A DNA stretch of 64,000 nucleotides. It comes from Actinosynnema pretiosum (GTDB lineage: Bacteria; Actinomycetota; Actinomycetes; Mycobacteriales; Pseudonocardiaceae). Numbering within the stretch: position 1 is the stretch's first letter; each line of letters begins with the position of its first letter. The position numbers and the translations under genes were made by a program. Location: positions 218,680-282,679 of the forward strand of contig NZ_JAMTCF010000014.1 in assembly GCF_024171695.1 (NCBI RefSeq), written 5' to 3'. Under the pieces are notes generated by a model. That model was given only the letters and a program-made list of their open reading frames with translations, had not been told where the DNA came from and searched no databases. Below, one piece after another: positions 61,236 to 64,000 of the stretch.

Positions 61236-61998
61236 CCACCGCGGGACCGGGCGTGCTGGTGTCGACCAGCGCCCGCATCGTCGGTGCGATGCGGGCGGCC
61301 AGCGCGGCGTCCACCAGCTCCACCTCGGCCAGGAACGCCTCGACGGTCACCCCGAAGGCCCGCACCAGCTCCGCCGTCCCGAGCCCCCGGACCAGCGCCT
61401 CGTCCAACGGCGCGGTGACCTCGGCGGGCAGGTCGTCCATGCCGCGCCCCTGCACAGCCGACACGCCGTGACGGAGGCACGCGAGGGCGAGCACGTGGTC
61501 CCGCACACCGCTCACCATGTACTCCGCCTGCCAGACCCGGCCGCGCGCGATGCTGGACCGCGCGTGCAAGGCGTAGAGCCACCCCATCCCCACAAGACCG
61601 AGCGCCGCGGGCGGCCCCACCTTCGGCACGTCGGCGGCGGTGCCGAACAGCAGGCGGAACGTCGGGCCGGTCGCGCCGAAGTCCGCAGGAGCCCAGAACG
61701 AGAGGTCGAGCTGCAGGGTGTCGCGCAGGAGGAAGACCCGGAACAGCGTTTTGCCGTTGCGGACGTCGAGGTGGTGCACGACGTCGTGGTCGCGGTACAG
61801 GCGATCGCTCCAGTCCCGCACGACCTCGTCGACGTCCGCGTCCTCGTGCAGGCACAGCGCGAGGTCGATGTCCGACCAGCGGTCCTCTCGGTCGACTGCG
61901 GCGGACCCCACCAGTGCGGCGCCGGTGATCCGGGGATCGGCCTGCGCCGTCGACACCAGTGCGGCCCGCAACTGCTCTCGCTCGTCTGGGGTGAACAT
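61222..61998 (-). CDS. Nucleotidyltransferase (intact)
   Basis: A 258-residue protein from ATG 61998. The active site GAALVGSAAVDREDRWSDID with a later Asp in LQLDLSFW matches MNT/ANT-type nucleotidyltransferases, including aminoglycoside adenylyltransferases. The rest is a helical domain (VRDHVLALACLRHGVSAVQG). It would transfer an AMP group to a small molecule or a protein. Its paralog at 55964 is disrupted; the two flank the NRPS and oxidoreductase, which fits self-resistance or tailoring, though this is inference. Its end overlaps the oxidoreductase end by 14 bp. Confidence 0.8.
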   Translation of the reverse strand: MFTPDEREQLRAALVSTAQADPRITGAALVGSAAVDREDRWSDIDLALCLHEDADVDEVVRDWSDRLYRDHDVVHHLDVRNGKTLFRVFLLRDTLQLDLSFWAPADFGATGPTFRLLFGTAADVPKVGPPAALGLVGMGWLYALHARSSIARGRVWQAEYMVSGVRDHVLALACLRHGVSAVQGRGMDDLPAEVTAPLDEALVRGLGTAELVRAFGVTVEAFLAEVELVDAALAARIAPTMRALVDTSTPGPAVVSPA

Positions 61999-62012
61999 GG
62001 ATTCGGATGCTA

Positions 62013-62896
62013 AGGGCTGTCACGTAACTGATCTTGCGGCGGGGGTGCGGGGTTCTTGGTCAGCTGGTGAGGGCGAGGTTGTGGAGGTGGGCGATGTCGG
62101 AGGCGGTGTCGCGCAGGGTGTGGGCGGCGCGGCGGTAGTCGCGCAGGATGGTCCAGTTCTTCATGCGGACCAGTGCGTGTTCGGCACGAGCACGGATCGG
62201 GCGGTGGACGGTGTTGAGGTCTTCCTGCGAGCCGGTGGGTTGGCTGCCGTCGCGGGGTTTGCGGTAGGGCATGATCACCTCCGGGTTGCCCTGGTGGCCA
62301 CCGTCGGCCATGACAGGTCGGCCGTCGAGCACGTCGGCGATGCCGCAGTCGCGGTAGACGGTGCAGTCGTTGCGGTTGCCCGGCTGCGGGTCGCCGGTGG
62401 CGATCACGAGGCGGGTGTCGGCGTCGATGGCGACCTGCAGATTGGTCGAGTAGCGGTAGTTCTTCGACCGTGTGGCCAGGCGGTGGTCGCGGGTGGGGAC
62501 CAGGGTGCCGTCCACGATCGCGACCTGGTCGACCCGACGGCGCCTCACCGGGGCCAGGGCGAGCAGCGGACCGACGCTGTCGATCACCCGGTGCGCCGCG
62601 GCGTGCGACACCCCGAACAACGGGCCCAGCTGCTGCATCGTGAGGTTGGTGCGCCAATACGTGGCCACCAACAACACCCGGTCAGCGAGGTCCAACCGCC
62701 ACTGTCCGCCGGGACGTCCGTCCGCGATCGCGTCACCGCCTCGCTCGGCCACCACCCGCACCAGCTTGCGGAACTGCCCTGGCTGCAAGCCCGTGAACGG
62801 TGCGATCCACTCCGACCGGGACGCCGAGATCACCTGCACCCGATCATGATCCCCGATCCAATCCGGCGACCGATCACCGAGTTACGTGACACCCCT
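62013..62896 (-). mobile_element. IS5-family element (intact)
   Basis: Ends AGGGCTGTCACGTAACT (from 62013) and, reversed, AGGGGTGTCACGTAACT (ending 62896) differ at one position. TA flanks both sides (62011-62012 and 62897-62898), as for IS427-type target duplication. One complete transposase gene fills it. Confidence 0.88.
62060..62839 (-). CDS. IS5-family transposase
   Basis: 259 residues. N-terminal HTH region (QPGQFRKLVRVVAERGGDAI), then DDE_Tnp_4 core with Asp in VDQVAIVDGTLVPTRDHRL, Asp in RPVMADGGHQGN and Glu in ARAEHALVRMKNWTILRDYR. All three are present. It appears functional. Confidence 0.92.
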   Translation of the reverse strand: MQVISASRSEWIAPFTGLQPGQFRKLVRVVAERGGDAIADGRPGGQWRLDLADRVLLVATYWRTNLTMQQLGPLFGVSHAAAHRVIDSVGPLLALAPVRRRRVDQVAIVDGTLVPTRDHRLATRSKNYRYSTNLQVAIDADTRLVIATGDPQPGNRNDCTVYRDCGIADVLDGRPVMADGGHQGNPEVIMPYRKPRDGSQPTGSQEDLNTVHRPIRARAEHALVRMKNWTILRDYRRAAHTLRDTASDIAHLHNLALTS

Positions 62897-62898
62897 TA

Positions 62899-64000
62899 GT
62901 AGGGCTTTGTTAGGTGCTGTTGACCTGCGGTTTCTGTGCTGTGGATGTGGCCCGGACGGGTTGTCCGCAGGTGTGGCAGACACCGGTCCAGGCCGCGAGT
63001 AATGCCTGAAGTTCGCGCAGGACGGCGTAGAGGGTCAGACCTGCGCAGGGACTTTTGGGGTGCGGCGCAGCTTCGTGCAGATCGCCTGGGCGACGGAGGC
63101 GAGGGTGACGTGGCGGTGCCAGCCCAGCCAGGAGCGGCCCTCGAAATGGTCCAGGCCGAGGCCGTCTTTGAGTTCGCGGTAGTCGTGTTCGATGCGCCAG
63201 CGGATCTTGGCGATCCTGACCATGTCGCGCAGCCGGATGTCGGTGGGCAGGGTCGAGAGCCAGTAGTCGGTGGGTTCGGGTTCGCCGGTGGGCCATTCGG
63301 CCAGCAGCCAGCACTCGGGCAGGCTGCCGTCGGGATGGCGCGGGATGTTGCGGTTGGCCGGGCGCACCCGCAACGCCAGGAAGCGCGAGCGCATGGTCGC
63401 GGTCGGATTGCCGGCGCTCCTGCGGGAGCCGTGGCGCCAGAGGACGAACCGCCCCGCCGAACGCCCGGCCGCCGTCACGAGGGTCTTGGCGGTAACGGGC
63501 TTGTCCGGGTAGGTCGTCTTCGTCGGTGGACGGCCGGTGCCCGACCAGGTCGGCGGGACCGGGACCGAGGAGGCCGGGTGCAGGCTGGTGGAGGCCGAGA
63601 CCGCCAGCGCGTAGGTCAGGCCGCGGTCGGTCAACCCCTGACGGAAGGCGGTGTTGTCGCCGTAGGCGGCGTCGGCCACCACCGGCCGCCGGGGCATGCC
63701 CCAGCCCAGCAGTTCGTCGATCATGTCCAGGGCCAGGCGCCACTTCTCCCGGTGCCGCCGGTCGTCCGGGATCGCGCAACGGGCCCGCTTCCGGACGATC
63801 TGCGCGGCTGTCGACTCGTCGTCGGTTTTGCGGTCGTCCCAGGACTCGGGCAGGAACAGCCGCCAGTCCACCGCCGCGGAGGTCCAGTCGGTGACCGCGT
63901 GCACGCTGACTCCGACCTGGCAGTTGCCCCGCTTGCCCAACGCTCCGCAGTACATCCGCGCCACTCCGGGCGAGGAGGTGCCGTCCTTGGGGAAGCCGGT
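62899..64000 (-). mobile_element. IS701-family element, partial
   Basis: Left end near 62905 (GGGCTTTGTT); the other end is outside the window. It abuts the IS5-family element. Confidence 0.7.
62910..64000 (-). pseudogene. IS701-type transposase, frameshifted near its C-terminus, cut by window edge
   Basis: The frame runs from the window edge to a stop at 63035. Features: GALGKRGNCQVGVSVHAVTD, VVADAAYGDNTAFRQGLTDR, RWRIEHDYRELKDGLGLDHF and the terminal WHRHVTLASVAQAICTKLRR. The expected tail LTLYAVLRELQALLAAWTG and a CxxC (CHTCG) follow in another frame (62910-63050), so an indel in the CCCCAAAA run near 63055 has broken the end. The DDE region is intact; the tail may be dispensable or this copy may be dead. 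Confidence 0.8.

Overview
The window is very GC-rich, uses GTG/TTG starts and tight gene overlaps, and carries gene families typical of filamentous actinomycetes (MobF relaxase, SCO6880-type conjugation cluster, DUF3558-like lipoproteins, ImmA/IrrE with a DUF6545 module, EspR-like regulator). A pseudonocardial actinomycete is the best guess; this is inference from gene content.

About 1-47 kb looks like one large conjugative, probably integrative, element. The left part (1-9 kb) holds a SLOG-domain fragment, ssb and a string of unrecognised accessory genes, several with Cys pairs like zinc ribbons. A large near-palindrome precedes ssb and another lies at 9.07-9.17 kb. At 10.8-15.7 kb is a 1626-residue TrwC/TraA-type relaxase-helicase. 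Facing it, a minus-strand operon at 27.7-17.1 kb, mostly joined by 4-bp ATGA/GTGA overlaps, encodes a Gram-positive type IV secretion system: ParA/MinD-like ATPase, small membrane protein, single-TM transfer protein, VirB6/TrbL-like channel, SCO6880-like protein, VirB4, a wall hydrolase, VirD4 and a DUF4913-like protein. An EspR-like HTH gene at 28.3 kb, with an ImmA/IrrE-DUF6545 fusion opposite it, is the likely control module. A 16-bp motif occurs twice before this regulator, twice before the relaxase and once in the 7 kb divergent promoter region, suggesting a regulon.

From 30 to 40 kb is an envelope block: a Thr/Pro-rich secreted protein, an L,D-transpeptidase, a DUF6355 secreted protein, several lipoproteins, a YczE-like membrane protein and a second, broken L,D-transpeptidase. 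An AT-rich stretch in the middle (34.5-34.8 kb) carries an 18-bp iteron-like array. At 40-47 kb are an IclR-like HTH-only protein, a P450 behind a 42-bp tandem repeat, a convergent ATPase-LuxR regulator, and an AbrB-like gene followed by a tyrosine integrase, the likely integration module at this end. I recognise no replication initiator, no clear att site and no intact tRNA gene.

From 47 to 64 kb the sequence is an insertion graveyard: IS630-like, IS5-like, IS3, IS110 and IS701 copies or fragments, a large serine recombinase, an aroE remnant, and a small biosynthesis-like cluster. The cluster has a one-module NRPS (C-A-T) whose adenylation domain lacks key motifs, a frameshifted GMC oxidoreductase and two nucleotidyltransferases, one interrupted by a stop codon. 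Many genes here are broken by a single change, so the cluster is probably decaying, or the assembly has errors in this part.
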